Below, in pieces: positions 44,071 through 53,135 of a stretch of 64,000 nucleotides of DNA (position 1 is the stretch's first letter; each line of letters begins with the position of its first letter). The stretch comes from Longitalea luteola (GTDB taxonomy: Bacteria; Bacteroidota; Bacteroidia; Chitinophagales; Chitinophagaceae), in contig NZ_JAFIQX010000010.1 in assembly GCF_017356035.1 (NCBI RefSeq), positions 1 to 64,000 on the forward strand, given 5' to 3'. The translations under genes were made by a program, and so were the position numbers. Under the pieces are notes generated by a model, which saw only the letters and a program-made list of their open reading frames with translations, did not search any database and had not been told where the DNA came from.

Positions 44071-45372
44071 TTATAGAATCTTATATTCCTGCTGGTACCA
44101 CACCCCAAAGGGTTCGTACACTTTTTCTTTGCCTACTACTGCCATGTTCAACGGTTCGCCACCGCTCAACGATAATAATTTCCAGATGCTCTTAAACCCG
44201 TTTTTAATATGCATCATGGCATTGTTGTTGTCCTGTAACCACCATTGCTGTTCATAATAAACCGGCCGCACCTGTTCTATGATGAAGGGCCTTTCGCCGC
44301 GGAAGGGCAATGCGGCGCTATAGGCCGTTTCAGCTTCCACGACCTGCTGCCAGTTGGCAAAGCCTTTATACTGTTGTATTCTCTCCGTGCTGATCTGTTT
44401 TTTTACAATGGCCCGCAAAGGAACAACGGATGGGTAGAAGACCAGTTCGGCCTGAAGGAAAAGGCCGGGAGTTACTGTCAGCTGCGCCCCCTGGCCGCGT
44501 ACCATGAACTGCAGCACCAGCGCATACTGATCAGTGGTTACACCGTACAACCAGTTCCTTTCAATGGTTAAATTATCTTCTTCGGTAACCTGTTTACCAA
44601 GCACCAGCCATGTATCGGTAATACCTGTTTGCTCTTTTAATTCATCCTGGTTTTGGGTGAAGCCGATCGACGTGCGAAGATCCTGTTGTAATAAGGGAGA
44701 AAGGTGTTCGCTATTCTTATAGCCAGTAGCAACGATATATAAGCGCAAGAGCTGGTCGATGAATACTGATTGCCAGCCATCGCGATAAAAGTTTATTTCG
44801 GCCATGTTCCTGAGCATACCTGCCAGTCCGGGCGCCTGGGCATCTACCATCCGCCTGGCCATATTCTCAAACCAGGCTGATCCTTTTTCAGGTATATTGA
44901 TGATGCCATTGCGAATGATGTCTTTTAACCATTGTAAAAGTTCTTCAATACCATCGCTCACTTTTTGTTCACGGGCCTGGCGGCGCTTTGCCTGTGCGGC
45001 TTCATCAACCGGTTTATCTTTTTGCGCAGCCTGCTTTTCCTGCCGTTCAGATCGTTTGCTGATCCATTCCGACACCCATGCCGGCATCTGGTTGTTGGTA
45101 AAATCATTTTTAGCACGTGCGTACAACAACAGCAGCCCTATCCCATGTTTACAGGGAAATTTGCGGCTGGGGCAACTGCATTTAAAAGCAATATTCACCA
45201 GGTCAACCTGCGCCTGATAAGGTTTACTGCCGCTGCCCTGGCATTCGCCCCAGAGCGCCAGCTCATTTACACCTTTGCTCACCCATTTGGCCGGACTCGA
45301 GAGCTCCTTCCCGGATCTTTTGGAAGATTCATCAGGTGCCAGGGCAAGCACTTGTTCTTCGGTTAATTGCAA
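44071..45372 (-). CDS. SWIM zinc-finger protein, first gene of the MoxR/DUF5682 operon
   Basis: A 433-residue protein with an N-terminal SWIM zinc finger: Cys65, Cys67, Cys74 and His76 in FKCSCPSRKFPCKHGIGLL, a module that binds DNA or proteins. The remaining 350 residues are mixed, with a charged linker (EKQAAQKDKPVDEAAQAKRR) and no recognised domain. Translation starts at a TTG codon; no upstream in-frame ATG is present. It opens the five-gene operon. The 540 bases before it hold no gene and no clear promoter. Confidence 0.88.
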   Translation of the reverse strand: MQLTEEQVLALAPDESSKRSGKELSSPAKWVSKGVNELALWGECQGSGSKPYQAQVDLVNIAFKCSCPSRKFPCKHGIGLLLLYARAKNDFTNNQMPAWVSEWISKRSERQEKQAAQKDKPVDEAAQAKRRQAREQKVSDGIEELLQWLKDIIRNGIINIPEKGSAWFENMARRMVDAQAPGLAGMLRNMAEINFYRDGWQSVFIDQLLRLYIVATGYKNSEHLSPLLQQDLRTSIGFTQNQDELKEQTGITDTWLVLGKQVTEEDNLTIERNWLYGVTTDQYALVLQFMVRGQGAQLTVTPGLFLQAELVFYPSVVPLRAIVKKQISTERIQQYKGFANWQQVVEAETAYSAALPFRGERPFIIEQVRPVYYEQQWWLQDNNNAMMHIKNGFKSIWKLLSLSGGEPLNMAVVGKEKVYEPFGVWYQQEYKIL

Positions 45373-45914
45373 GCAAAAAAGTTTTATTGTCTTTAGAATA
45401 AGATCATGGTCCGCTTTTTCTGATCCATGTAACTATAGCATCGTGCAACTGCATGCAAAGTTACCTGTCCCTGGTATCTAAAATCCTATCAGGCGATCAA
45501 AACCTTCCCTGCGGATAACATCCTGTATGTGAACCGAGTTGCATACCCCAAAATACGCTGTGATCATGAAGGCAGGAAATGTACAGAATAATTTAATTTG
45601 TCACTGTACGCCTATGGCCTGCAACATATTTCATTTATTTCACATCTGAACCTTTTAGGTAATTGCGGCTTTTTGCCGTTACTCCCTCATTAATCAACCT
45701 GCTTTTTGGAAAAGATTTCACATACACTTAATATGCTTGCAGGAGCCCCGGGTTGCAAGGGTTTTGTGGAAAAAACCTATTGCGATCACCGGTAGTTATT
45801 TTGTTACTCTTATAGAATTTGTATAACTATGATCATGGAAATTTGAAATGCCTGCGCGCACCATTTCTTTCTGTTCACTGATCAACAATTTTCATTTAAC
45901 CTAAAAACGATCCC
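45373..45914. other. Divergent intergenic region
   Basis: About 540 bases between the divergent SWIM operon and a lipoprotein gene. It should contain both promoters, but I could not place them. No repeats and no small gene with recognisable features. Confidence 0.5.
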
Positions 45915-47189
45915 ATGCGCTTACGCATTTACTGTATTGCTGCCATAGCAGCAACGACACTGCATGCCTGCATAAAACAAACACAGCCAGCCTCCCCTGA
46001 CGGTTCAGGCGCCAACAACGAAACCCGCGTTCCCATAGAAAATGTCCCGGCAACTAATGTAACAGTGACCTACACCGACGAAAGCAGCTTCGTTAACACT
46101 CTTTCATCCTATGGTTACAAAACGCCGGACCAGGTGAACCTTAACCGGGTTGGTACCAGCACGGGTTACACCGCCGTGTATGGATTCAATATTCCCAGCG
46201 ACCGCCAGGTAAAAGGTTTCAAATGGAATAGCGGCGACCAGCAGACGAATGAATGGCGCCCGCAGGGCATTACCGGATTTACGTGGGCAGGCAGGAACTT
46301 CCTGCTGATAACCTGGTATGGCGTAGGCCCGTCCAATATTCCGGGTGTAAACAACCAGCACAAAGGGGTTCGCGTTTCACTGGTTGATATTACCAGCATG
46401 AGCAATATCACCTACCGTCATATTCTGCTGGTGCAAAACAAAGCGAATATGTCGAACAGTGAATTGTACGATCCTTCCAACAGCTATGTACAACTGGCCT
46501 GCTTTGCTCCGGTAACCATGCATGCCGGGGGGGTGGCTTTTTTTGCCGGTAAACTATACGTTGTTGACACAGGGCTCGGCATCCGCGTATTCGACCTTAC
46601 CAAATTCATCTCCGCGGCGGGCGATGCTACTGAAACCCGCATTGGTAAAGAAACGGATGGCAGCCTGAAAGCATTCAACTATGCTTATATTTTACCACAG
46701 ACCGGCTATTACAAGATCACCAATGCGAAGCCATTCTCCTGCATTGAAACGGGTACAGGACTTACAGCTTCCGATATAATGCTTTGGACGGGACAGTACA
46801 TCGAATCTTCCAGCACGGTTGTGCCAAAAGTGTATGGCTTCCATTTAAATGCTACCGGACAAATTCTAACCTCTCCGGTACCTGAAGTAATTACCCCCAT
46901 AGATAATGATAACACGAATGTCAACGGTATTCAGGGTGTATATCGTGCGGGCACAAAAACCTTCATGGCCACAACAGGCAACAGCAGTTACGAAGGTTCC
47001 ACAGCCCGGCTGGTGCGGTATAACGATGGCGCTGCAGCCGGCGTACGCTATCGCTGGCCTCATGGCGCCGAAGACCTGTACCTGGAACAAAGCACTGGCT
47101 ATTTGTGGAATTTGACGGAATATGAAACAGAGAAGTACGGAACAGATAATCGTTGTGTATTTGCCGTGCGGTTATCAGACTATGATTAG
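45915..47189 (+). CDS. Secreted beta-propeller-like lipoprotein
   Basis: A 424-residue lipoprotein (signal peptide AAIAATTLHAC, lipobox Cys19). The mature part has repeated beta-rich units that each report a value (GKLYVVDTGLGIRVFDLTKF, ASDIMLWTGQYIESS, VNGIQGVYRAGTKTFMATTG), consistent with a beta-propeller, and resembles a family of uncharacterised secreted proteins known from actinomycetes and Bacteroidota. No catalytic site is recognised. It is monocistronic and ends at a strong hairpin shared with the converging Dps gene. Confidence 0.7.
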   Translation: MRLRIYCIAAIAATTLHACIKQTQPASPDGSGANNETRVPIENVPATNVTVTYTDESSFVNTLSSYGYKTPDQVNLNRVGTSTGYTAVYGFNIPSDRQVKGFKWNSGDQQTNEWRPQGITGFTWAGRNFLLITWYGVGPSNIPGVNNQHKGVRVSLVDITSMSNITYRHILLVQNKANMSNSELYDPSNSYVQLACFAPVTMHAGGVAFFAGKLYVVDTGLGIRVFDLTKFISAAGDATETRIGKETDGSLKAFNYAYILPQTGYYKITNAKPFSCIETGTGLTASDIMLWTGQYIESSSTVVPKVYGFHLNATGQILTSPVPEVITPIDNDNTNVNGIQGVYRAGTKTFMATTGNSSYEGSTARLVRYNDGAAAGVRYRWPHGAEDLYLEQSTGYLWNLTEYETEKYGTDNRCVFAVRLSDYD

Positions 47190-47205
47190 TATAAGCAGAG
47201 ATAAA

Positions 47206-47255
47206 AAAAGGTGTGGCCGGAATTCGCCTGATTAGCGAAATGGCCACACCCTTTT
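47206..47255. terminator. Bidirectional terminator between lipoprotein and Dps genes
   Basis: Outer 9-bp stem GGTGTGGCC/GGCCACACC (47210-47218 and 47242-47250), inner stem TTCGC/GCGAA, flanked by A and T runs, so it can serve both converging genes. Confidence 0.85.
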
Positions 47256-47270
47256 ATATTATAGAATCAA

Positions 47271-47744
47271 TTACCGTAAATGTGCACGTAACATCCAGGC
47301 CATTTTTTCATGTATTTCCATGAGGCCGGTAATAAAATCACTGGTGCCCGCGTCTTTGAACTCATTGGCAAAACGGTCGATATTCTCCCGCATGGTAACA
47401 ATGATCGTTTCATGATCGGCCAGCAGCTCCCGGATAAAACCGGCACTGTCGTTCTTTTCCCGCATCTGCTCGGTTAAACGGGTCAGCTTCAGAAAATCTT
47501 TCAGGGTGCCCGGTGCATAATGTCCCAGGATGCGAATGCGTTCAGCCACTTCATCCATGATCTCATCCAACTGCTCATACTGGCTTTCGAAGAATTTATG
47601 TTTGTCATGGAAATCGGGACCTTCTACATTCCAGTGAGCATTGCGGGTTTTCGTGTACAGCAAAAATTCATCTGCCAAAATTCCATTCAAGATGTGCGAT
47701 ACAGCACTCAGATTTTCCGGTTTAATGCCAATGTTAGGTTGCAT
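47271..47744 (-). CDS. dps: Dps family DNA-protecting ferritin-like protein
   Basis: A 157-residue Dps. The inter-subunit ferroxidase site is intact: His in NAHWNVEGPDFHDKHKFFE and the acidic residues in YEQLDEIMDEVAERI. It would form a dodecamer that oxidises iron with peroxide, stores it and shields DNA under oxidative or starvation stress. The N terminus is short, without the lysine tail of E. coli Dps, so DNA binding is uncertain. It lies 13 bases downstream of a pirin gene and is likely co-transcribed with it. Confidence 0.95.
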   Translation of the reverse strand: MQPNIGIKPENLSAVSHILNGILADEFLLYTKTRNAHWNVEGPDFHDKHKFFESQYEQLDEIMDEVAERIRILGHYAPGTLKDFLKLTRLTEQMREKNDSAGFIRELLADHETIIVTMRENIDRFANEFKDAGTSDFITGLMEIHEKMAWMLRAHLR

Positions 47745-47757
47745 ATATAATACTGTT

Positions 47758-48612
47758 TTAATAGCTTAAGCTTCCAAAAAGTCCATTTTTATAATCACTC
47801 ATCGCCTGATCGATCTCCTCCATGCTGTTCATTACAAAATTGTCCTTTGCGGCGATCGGTTCATCAATGGGTTCAGCACTTAAGAATAACAACTGCGCAT
47901 TTTCAGCAGCAGCAATCCCGATATCCGTTCCCGCCTTATCGAATACGACCAGGTGGTGCATAGCTACAGGCTGGTCGTTCACCACCACTTTTCCTTTTAT
48001 CACATACAGCAGCGTCCAGTAATCAGGTGTTGCATGTAATTCAATTTCCCTGCCAGCAGCTATTTCGCCGACCATTGAAACAACCGGGGTAAAATTCTGA
48101 ATAGGTCCGGTTTGGCCATTATAGTCACCGCTGGCCAGCCTGAACTGGATACCTTCTTCATCAATTACCCTGGGCAATTGTTCAGCAGCAGCTGATTGAT
48201 AAAATGGCTTATCCCACTTGTTGGCCCGCGGCGCATTGATCCAAAGCTGGATCAGCTCCTGTACACCGCCCTGCTGCAGGAATTCATTGGTAGGGCCTTC
48301 GCTGTGTAAGATACCACGGCCGGCAAACATCCATTGCACGCCACCCGCTTTTATCACTTCATCATTTCCCGCATTATCGCGATGAAACCCTTCGCCCTGC
48401 AACATAAACGTATACGGACTAAACCCGCGATGCGGATGCGGGTGTATCCTTGCCTGCTGACCCGCCTTGTAGGTAACAGGTCCGCTGTGGTGAATGACAA
48501 TAATTGGATTGGCAAAGCGAAAATCCTTGTGTGGCAATGGCTGCAGCACGGTATCCTCTTCGGTGATCTTTTTTTCGCGTGCATCCAGTATATGATCTAT
48601 TCTCTTTTTCAT
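47758..48612 (-). CDS. Pirin family protein
   Basis: A 284-residue bicupin of the pirin family. The metal-binding motif of the N-terminal cupin is present (HPHPHRGF, then a His after FMLQGEGFHRDN). Pirins act as iron-dependent redox sensors or quercetinases; which applies here is unknown. The ATG at 48612 (MKKRIDHIL) is preferred over one 36 bases upstream because it starts the conserved region. It is followed by dps after 13 bases, suggesting a joint oxidative-stress unit. A 10-bp inverted repeat sits 20 bases upstream. Confidence 0.88.
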   Translation of the reverse strand: MKKRIDHILDAREKKITEEDTVLQPLPHKDFRFANPIIVIHHSGPVTYKAGQQARIHPHPHRGFSPYTFMLQGEGFHRDNAGNDEVIKAGGVQWMFAGRGILHSEGPTNEFLQQGGVQELIQLWINAPRANKWDKPFYQSAAAEQLPRVIDEEGIQFRLASGDYNGQTGPIQNFTPVVSMVGEIAAGREIELHATPDYWTLLYVIKGKVVVNDQPVAMHHLVVFDKAGTDIGIAAAENAQLLFLSAEPIDEPIAAKDNFVMNSMEEIDQAMSDYKNGLFGSLSY

Positions 48613-48631
48613 CTGTAATGGTTGCTTTAAT

Positions 48632-48664
48632 TGGTGTAACACGGTCAATGACCCTGTTACACCA
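48632..48664. promoter_or_regulatory. Inverted repeat upstream of pirin-dps
   Basis: Perfect 10-base arms TGGTGTAACA/TGTTACACCA separated by 13 bases, 20 bases before the pirin start. It could be an operator or a 5' leader hairpin. Confidence 0.6.
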
Positions 48665-48756
48665 TTCTCCCGTAAAGGTAATTGATGAATGTAGTTTCAA
48701 TCAATTAAGTTAGGAAATTAAACAGGAGTTTATGTTAAGCAGATGAAAATGCGGCG

Positions 48757-49275
48757 CTATTTTTTCGGCTTAAGATAGATCAGCTGACCGTAATGCGTGC
48801 TTTGGTGATTGGTTCTGTTAATAAGCACATTCAGTTTGTTACGATGCGGTTCTTTGGCAAAATCTTCGGCCGATATTGAATTATGCCTGTTAAACCATTC
48901 GTCGGGTTTTGTTGCCGCAATAGCAGCCGAGAACTTTGCATTTACTTCCTTCCAGTATTTTCTTAACTCCTGAACCGGGGGCTTTTCCAAACCTGATTTA
49001 TCAGGATTCGCTAAAAAAACATTATCCAGTTCAGGGTGCAGGCGCTCGCCCAATCCCAGCAGTGGCAACATTCTGTCTGTAACGGCCACCAGGTGGCCCA
49101 GCAAATAAGTGCCGGTATTTCTACCCGGAGAAGTTTCAGCCGCAAGCTGGTCGTCAGACAATTCATCAAACAGTTTGGTACACTGGTTAGTAGAAGCATC
49201 CCAGGCAGCTACAGCCATTTTGATAAACAGTTCCTGTACCGGTTGGGTTCCGGCATTTAAAGCAACATCATTCAT
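48757..49275 (-). CDS. DinB family protein
   Basis: A 172-residue four-helix protein of the DinB/YfiT metalloenzyme-like family. His residues expected to bind metal are visible in LGHLVAVTDRMLPLLG and near the C terminus in NRTNHQSTHYGQLIYL. Bacteroidota encode many paralogues; some are thiol S-transferases, most have no assigned function. The ATG at 49275 is preferred because upstream residues (to 49323) look like untranslated leader. Monocistronic. Confidence 0.85.
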   Translation of the reverse strand: MNDVALNAGTQPVQELFIKMAVAAWDASTNQCTKLFDELSDDQLAAETSPGRNTGTYLLGHLVAVTDRMLPLLGLGERLHPELDNVFLANPDKSGLEKPPVQELRKYWKEVNAKFSAAIAATKPDEWFNRHNSISAEDFAKEPHRNKLNVLINRTNHQSTHYGQLIYLKPKK

Positions 49276-49472
49276 TGTTGATTTTTTTGGTTTTAAAAAA
49301 ACAATAACCAACCGGAGCATCATTTTGTTTAACCGCCTTTCCGGGTCCTCCGCTCATTAGCGAGCCGGGTCAATTACCACTCGCGGCCACGGCAAAGCGC
49401 ATATATGGTCAAACTACAACAAAATAGAATATCTTGCTGTCAGCCTTATTTGGCAGGCAAATAGTATAAATC

Positions 49473-50171
49473 ATGAAGCTATCCCGTTTTATTATCCTGC
49501 TTACCGCCCTCTTCCTGTTTTACCTGCATGCAGGTGCACAAACATATACGGTTAAAAAAATACCCAAAGGCGGATTACAGATCACCGGCCGCGGAGATCA
49601 TACAAGCTGGAAAAATGCCAATGTACTTACCAATTTTTCTTATCCCTGGGAAAAGGAGCAGGCGCCTGCCACCTCGTTCTCCGCGCTTTGGGACGGAAGC
49701 TGGTTGTATTGCCTGTTCCAGGTGCACGACGATTCGGTGATCACGCTGGTAAACAAAAATGATAAACTCGAAGTAGGAGCATCGGACCGGGTAGAGATCT
49801 TTTTGTCGCCCGATACTTCCCTGTCGCCCTACTATTGCCTTGAAATGGATGCTACGGGCAGGGTGCTTGATTACCGCGCTTCTTATTACCGTAAAATGGA
49901 TTATAGCTGGAAATGGCCCAACGACCAATTCATTATTAAAACGGCAAAGAATAAAAGCGGGTATGTTGTGGAGATCGCCATCAGCATACAATCGCTGAAC
50001 GACCTGGGCTTGTTGAAAAACAATCGCCTGCTGGCCGGTTTGTTCAGAGCAGAGCGTAAAAGCGGCCGGGAAGCAAGGGCCAATTTACATTGGATCAGCT
50101 GGGTAAAACCCAATGCCGCAAAACCTGATTTTCATATCCCGTCTGCATTTGGAGTGTTTATCCTGGAATAG
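49473..50171 (+). CDS. Secreted CBM9-like (carbohydrate-binding family 9) protein
   Basis: A 232-residue secreted protein with signal peptide (LLTALFLFYLHAGAQ) and a single CBM9-like beta-sandwich: FSALWDGSWLYCLFQVHDDSV, the acidic ASDRVEIFLSPD strand and a terminal HIPSAFGVFIL are typical. Such domains bind sugars or sit in outer-membrane enzymes; here no enzyme domain is attached. It is a single gene with unknown target. Confidence 0.85.
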   Translation: MKLSRFIILLTALFLFYLHAGAQTYTVKKIPKGGLQITGRGDHTSWKNANVLTNFSYPWEKEQAPATSFSALWDGSWLYCLFQVHDDSVITLVNKNDKLEVGASDRVEIFLSPDTSLSPYYCLEMDATGRVLDYRASYYRKMDYSWKWPNDQFIIKTAKNKSGYVVEIAISIQSLNDLGLLKNNRLLAGLFRAERKSGREARANLHWISWVKPNAAKPDFHIPSAFGVFILE

Positions 50172-50237
50172 CACTCACGACCCACCTGCATAACAGGTAC
50201 GGCTACGGCTTATATTAGGAAATAATAAAATGCCGGA

Positions 50238-50747
50238 TCATGACATAGCCACCAGCTTTTCGCAGATCCTGGTTACCTGGTTGGTATGGCGCTGGGTATG
50301 AAAGATCACAAAAGAAATCAGTTCCAAACGGGTGGGATTACTTAATAAGGGCATATGGCAGGTGGCTGTAAGGTCAAGCGCTTTAATGGCCTTGCCTAAC
50401 GCTGAGCGGCCAGCTTTAAAGCTGGTCAAGAGACTGTCTTTATCAAGCGGACCTTCAGACGGAATGATGAATTCCGGCGCATCCAGTTTCGTGCTGAAAT
50501 CTAAAAATACATTCCGCAGGTTGTCTACCATTTTATCGGGTTGCCTGTTTGTTGGCTGTACCGGCCCGTTAAGCGTTTGTATCATGGCAGCATCTGACTT
50601 GCAAAGATGGTCCGTAACCTGCGCAGCCGTCCAGCTGCCCTCGAACGGAACGGTATTTATTTCAGACTGGCTTAAGGCAGCCACCTTGTCGAGAAACGCA
50701 TTGGTGGCCGCCTCAAATTCCAGGTATAATTCATTAGCAGTTTTCAT
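50238..50747 (-). CDS. DinB superfamily protein
   Basis: A 169-residue protein of the DinB_2 type. Helices and candidate metal-binding His residues are seen in AAQVTDHLCKSDAAMIQ and VIFHTQRHTNQVTRI. No substrate is known. It lies 15 bases downstream of the VOC protein gene on the same strand, so the two probably form an operon. Confidence 0.85.
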   Translation of the reverse strand: MKTANELYLEFEAATNAFLDKVAALSQSEINTVPFEGSWTAAQVTDHLCKSDAAMIQTLNGPVQPTNRQPDKMVDNLRNVFLDFSTKLDAPEFIIPSEGPLDKDSLLTSFKAGRSALGKAIKALDLTATCHMPLLSNPTRLELISFVIFHTQRHTNQVTRICEKLVAMS

Positions 50748-50762
50748 AATTGATCAATCAAT

Positions 50763-51188
50763 TTATTGCTGAGTGTTGTCAACATTGATCATCCAGTGAA
50801 TGCCAAACTTGTCTACGAACATGCCAAAATAGGCGCCCCAGAAGGCATCAGCCATTGGCATGATCACATTACCACCGGCCGAAAGACCAGCAAAGAGTTT
50901 GTCGGCTTCCTGTTTAGTGGCGGGGTGCAGGCTTAGATTTACGTTATTACCGGTATTCACTTTGCCCATGGCTTCAGGCACATCACTTCCCATTAACACA
51001 TTACCACCTTCAATGGGTAATGAAATATGCATGATCTTGTTATCTTCACTGGCGTCGCCTTTGTATTCTTTCGGCATTTCACCAAAGGTGGACACCATAG
51101 AGAATTCACCGCCAAATACAGATCTGTAAAAATCGAATGCTTCCTTGCAGTTGCCGTTAAAGTTCAAATAAGGATTCAATGCAGGCAT
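50763..51188 (-). CDS. VOC family protein (PhnB-like)
   Basis: A 141-residue vicinal-oxygen-chelate fold protein of the PhnB-like group: the opening PYLNFNGNCKEAFDFYRSVFGGE and the closing WGAYFGMFVDKFGIHWMIN are characteristic. Members are often called glyoxalase-like, but the usual metal triad is not conserved in this group and function is unknown. It is first in a probable two-gene operon with a DinB protein. Confidence 0.9.
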   Translation of the reverse strand: MPALNPYLNFNGNCKEAFDFYRSVFGGEFSMVSTFGEMPKEYKGDASEDNKIMHISLPIEGGNVLMGSDVPEAMGKVNTGNNVNLSLHPATKQEADKLFAGLSAGGNVIMPMADAFWGAYFGMFVDKFGIHWMINVDNTQQ

Positions 51189-51292
51189 GGTCTTTTTATT
51201 TAATAGTTAAGAAATAGTGTGATCTCATGCAGGGCAGGCGGGTGGTGTTCAGAGAAGCTGCAAACGGCTGCCAGCGCAGGGCAGCCTGGTAT

Positions 51293-51502
51293 TTAGTCAA
51301 GCACGTTGCAAAGGAAACCTTTTCCTTTGACAATCGTCATTACTTTTTCTATTCGCAGGTCATTGCCTTCCACCCGCAATACTTTATCGCAATCATCCAG
51401 GTCAAAATTTATTTTGGTACCCGGAAAATGCCGGCTTAATAAAGCTACCAACTTTTGAGCTTCTGAAAACTCCTGCACATTCGTTTTGAAAACCTCAATC
51501 AT
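51293..51502 (-). CDS. Small heavy-metal-domain-like protein
   Basis: A 69-residue protein with a ferredoxin-like beta-alpha-beta pattern (IEVFKTNVQEFSEAQKLVALL, INFDLDDCDKVLRVEG). It resembles small HMA-like proteins of Bacteroidota that lack the CxxC metal motif. Real coding status is supported by the balanced amino-acid composition and the recognisable family pattern. Function unknown. Confidence 0.7.
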   Translation of the reverse strand: MIEVFKTNVQEFSEAQKLVALLSRHFPGTKINFDLDDCDKVLRVEGNDLRIEKVMTIVKGKGFLCNVLD

Positions 51503-51857
51503 AGTGCTTATTTTACTACGTTGTACGTTTATAGTTTAATACAACTGCCTATGGAATCGTATTTTTTTAGTACAAAACGTCTTTTTTTCCGCCCTGTTGA
51601 TCACTAACTATCTGCGTCAATCGTTTTCAAAAGTACATTGGGTCCTTAAAACTCAAAGGGTGCAATCGCGACGAATTAAGGGGCTGTTTGCGACAATTGT
51701 TTTTTATCTTTACAAGAGGGGGAAGCTACCATAAAAGATCATTATTGTATCCTTAACTTTTCACCTTTTGTCAGGGTAAAATCCCTTTTTGTCGGAACCA
51801 GTGAACAGAAGTTCGAAATCATTACCAAATTGGGCTCACAGCAATAAAAAATATCAG
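51503..51857. other. Divergent intergenic region
   Basis: About 355 bases between the small HMA-like gene and the GlxA-type regulator. No gene, repeat or convincing promoter was found. A TTG-initiated extension of the regulator frame from 51789 is not supported. Confidence 0.5.
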
Positions 51858-52844
51858 ATGAAACACGTTTCGATTATTATTCCGAAAGGACATACCAGCC
51901 TGGTGAATATAGAAGGAACGCACCAGATACTCTCTGAAGTGAATCACCTGCGAACCGGTCAGGGAAAAGCTCCCTTGTTTGATATTCAGATGGTTGGCCT
52001 CTCCAAGGAAACGGCCCAGCGCGACGGGCTGTTCACCATTAAACCCGACTGTTTGCTGGCTGAAGTAACTAAGACCGATCTCATCATCATACCAGCCACA
52101 CATGGCGACTTTAAACATATAGTTGAAGACAACCAGGCTTTCATTCCCTGGATCCAGCAGCAGTTCCGGCAGGGCGCCGAGGTGGCCAGTTTGTGCATTG
52201 GCTCGTTCTTTCTGGCGGCTACCGGTTTGCTTAGGGGAAAACAGTGCGCCACCCATTGGCGTTACGCCAATGAGTTCAGGGCCATGTATCCCGATGTGGA
52301 GCTGGTAGATGACAAGATCATTACTGATGATGAAGGGATTTACACAAGCGGCGGCGCTTACAGCTATCTGAACCTGCTGGTATATATGATCGAAAAATAC
52401 GCCGGCCGCGACATTGCCATTCTGGTGTCGAAGGCATTTATGATAGACATCGACCGCACCTTACAGTCGCCCTTCATTATTTTCCAGGGGCAGAAATCGC
52501 ATGAAGATGAAACCGTGAAAAAGGCACAGGAGTATATTGAAAAGAATTTTGAGGACAAGATCACGGTGGATCATCTGGCCGATACTTTTGCCGTAGGCCG
52601 GCGAAGCCTCGAGCGCCGGTTCAAAAAAGCTACCTGCAATACGGTGACCGAATATATTCAACGGGTTAAAATTGAAGCTGCCAAGAAGGACCTGGAGACC
52701 GGCCGCAAGAATGTGCATGAGGTGATGTATGATGTAGGGTATAGCGATGTAAAGGCTTTCAGAAGCATCTTTAAAAAGATCACGGGACTATCACCCATCG
52801 AATACCGCAACAAGTACAATAAGGAAATGCTGGTGCTTGACTGA
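51858..52844 (+). CDS. GlxA/FtrA family transcriptional regulator
   Basis: A 328-residue regulator with a DJ-1/PfpI-like N-terminal domain (SIIIPKGHTSLVNIEG to about residue 190, nucleophile-elbow region SLCIGSFFLAATGLL) and a C-terminal AraC double helix-turn-helix (ITVDHLADTFAVGRRSLERR, VHEVMYDVGYSDVKAFRSIF). The family controls diverse catabolic genes; ligand and targets unknown. The ATG at 51858 starts the DJ-1 fold directly. A heptamer array begins at the base right after the stop codon. Confidence 0.9.
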   Translation: MKHVSIIIPKGHTSLVNIEGTHQILSEVNHLRTGQGKAPLFDIQMVGLSKETAQRDGLFTIKPDCLLAEVTKTDLIIIPATHGDFKHIVEDNQAFIPWIQQQFRQGAEVASLCIGSFFLAATGLLRGKQCATHWRYANEFRAMYPDVELVDDKIITDDEGIYTSGGAYSYLNLLVYMIEKYAGRDIAILVSKAFMIDIDRTLQSPFIIFQGQKSHEDETVKKAQEYIEKNFEDKITVDHLADTFAVGRRSLERRFKKATCNTVTEYIQRVKIEAAKKDLETGRKNVHEVMYDVGYSDVKAFRSIFKKITGLSPIEYRNKYNKEMLVLD

Positions 52845-52942
52845 AACGCTTAACGCAGAACGCGCAACGCCGAACGCTTAACGCAGAACGCAGAACGCGC
52901 AACGCCGAACGCTTAACGCAAAACGCAAAACGCAGAACGCCA
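52845..52942. repeat. Heptamer array AACGCNN x14
   Basis: Fourteen contiguous 7-base units, each AACGC plus two variable bases (TT, AG, GC, CG, AA or CA). The five-unit series TT-AG-GC-CG-TT recurs, suggesting higher-order duplication. It starts exactly at the base after the regulator's TGA. Confidence 0.95.
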
Positions 52943-52990
52943 GGCAATGTTTAAGTGAGCGCCCTGCGTGTTACAGGCTGCCAGGTTGCG

Positions 52991-53034
52991 GTGAGTGGCG
53001 AGTGGTCAATGGCGAATGGTGAATGGTGAGTGGC
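52991..53034. repeat. Heptamer array NNGGTSA-like (about 6 copies)
   Basis: Units GTGAGTG, GCGAGTG, GTCAATG, GCGAATG, GTGAATG and GTGAGTG; a more diverged member of the family at 41409 and 61084. Confidence 0.8.
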
Positions 53035-53135
53035 TTCACGAATTTTGAAATTAATAACTGATTTCAACCGCCCGAATTTCCGGCCTTTTGTCTATTGGAC
53101 TTGCTTGTCCCCCGAAAGCGTTAGCGTAGGCGGAT

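Noticed and set aside
51789-51857. TTG-initiated N-terminal extension of the GlxA-type regulator
   Set aside because: The DJ-1 fold begins at the ATG at 51858, and the extra residues are unlike the family.
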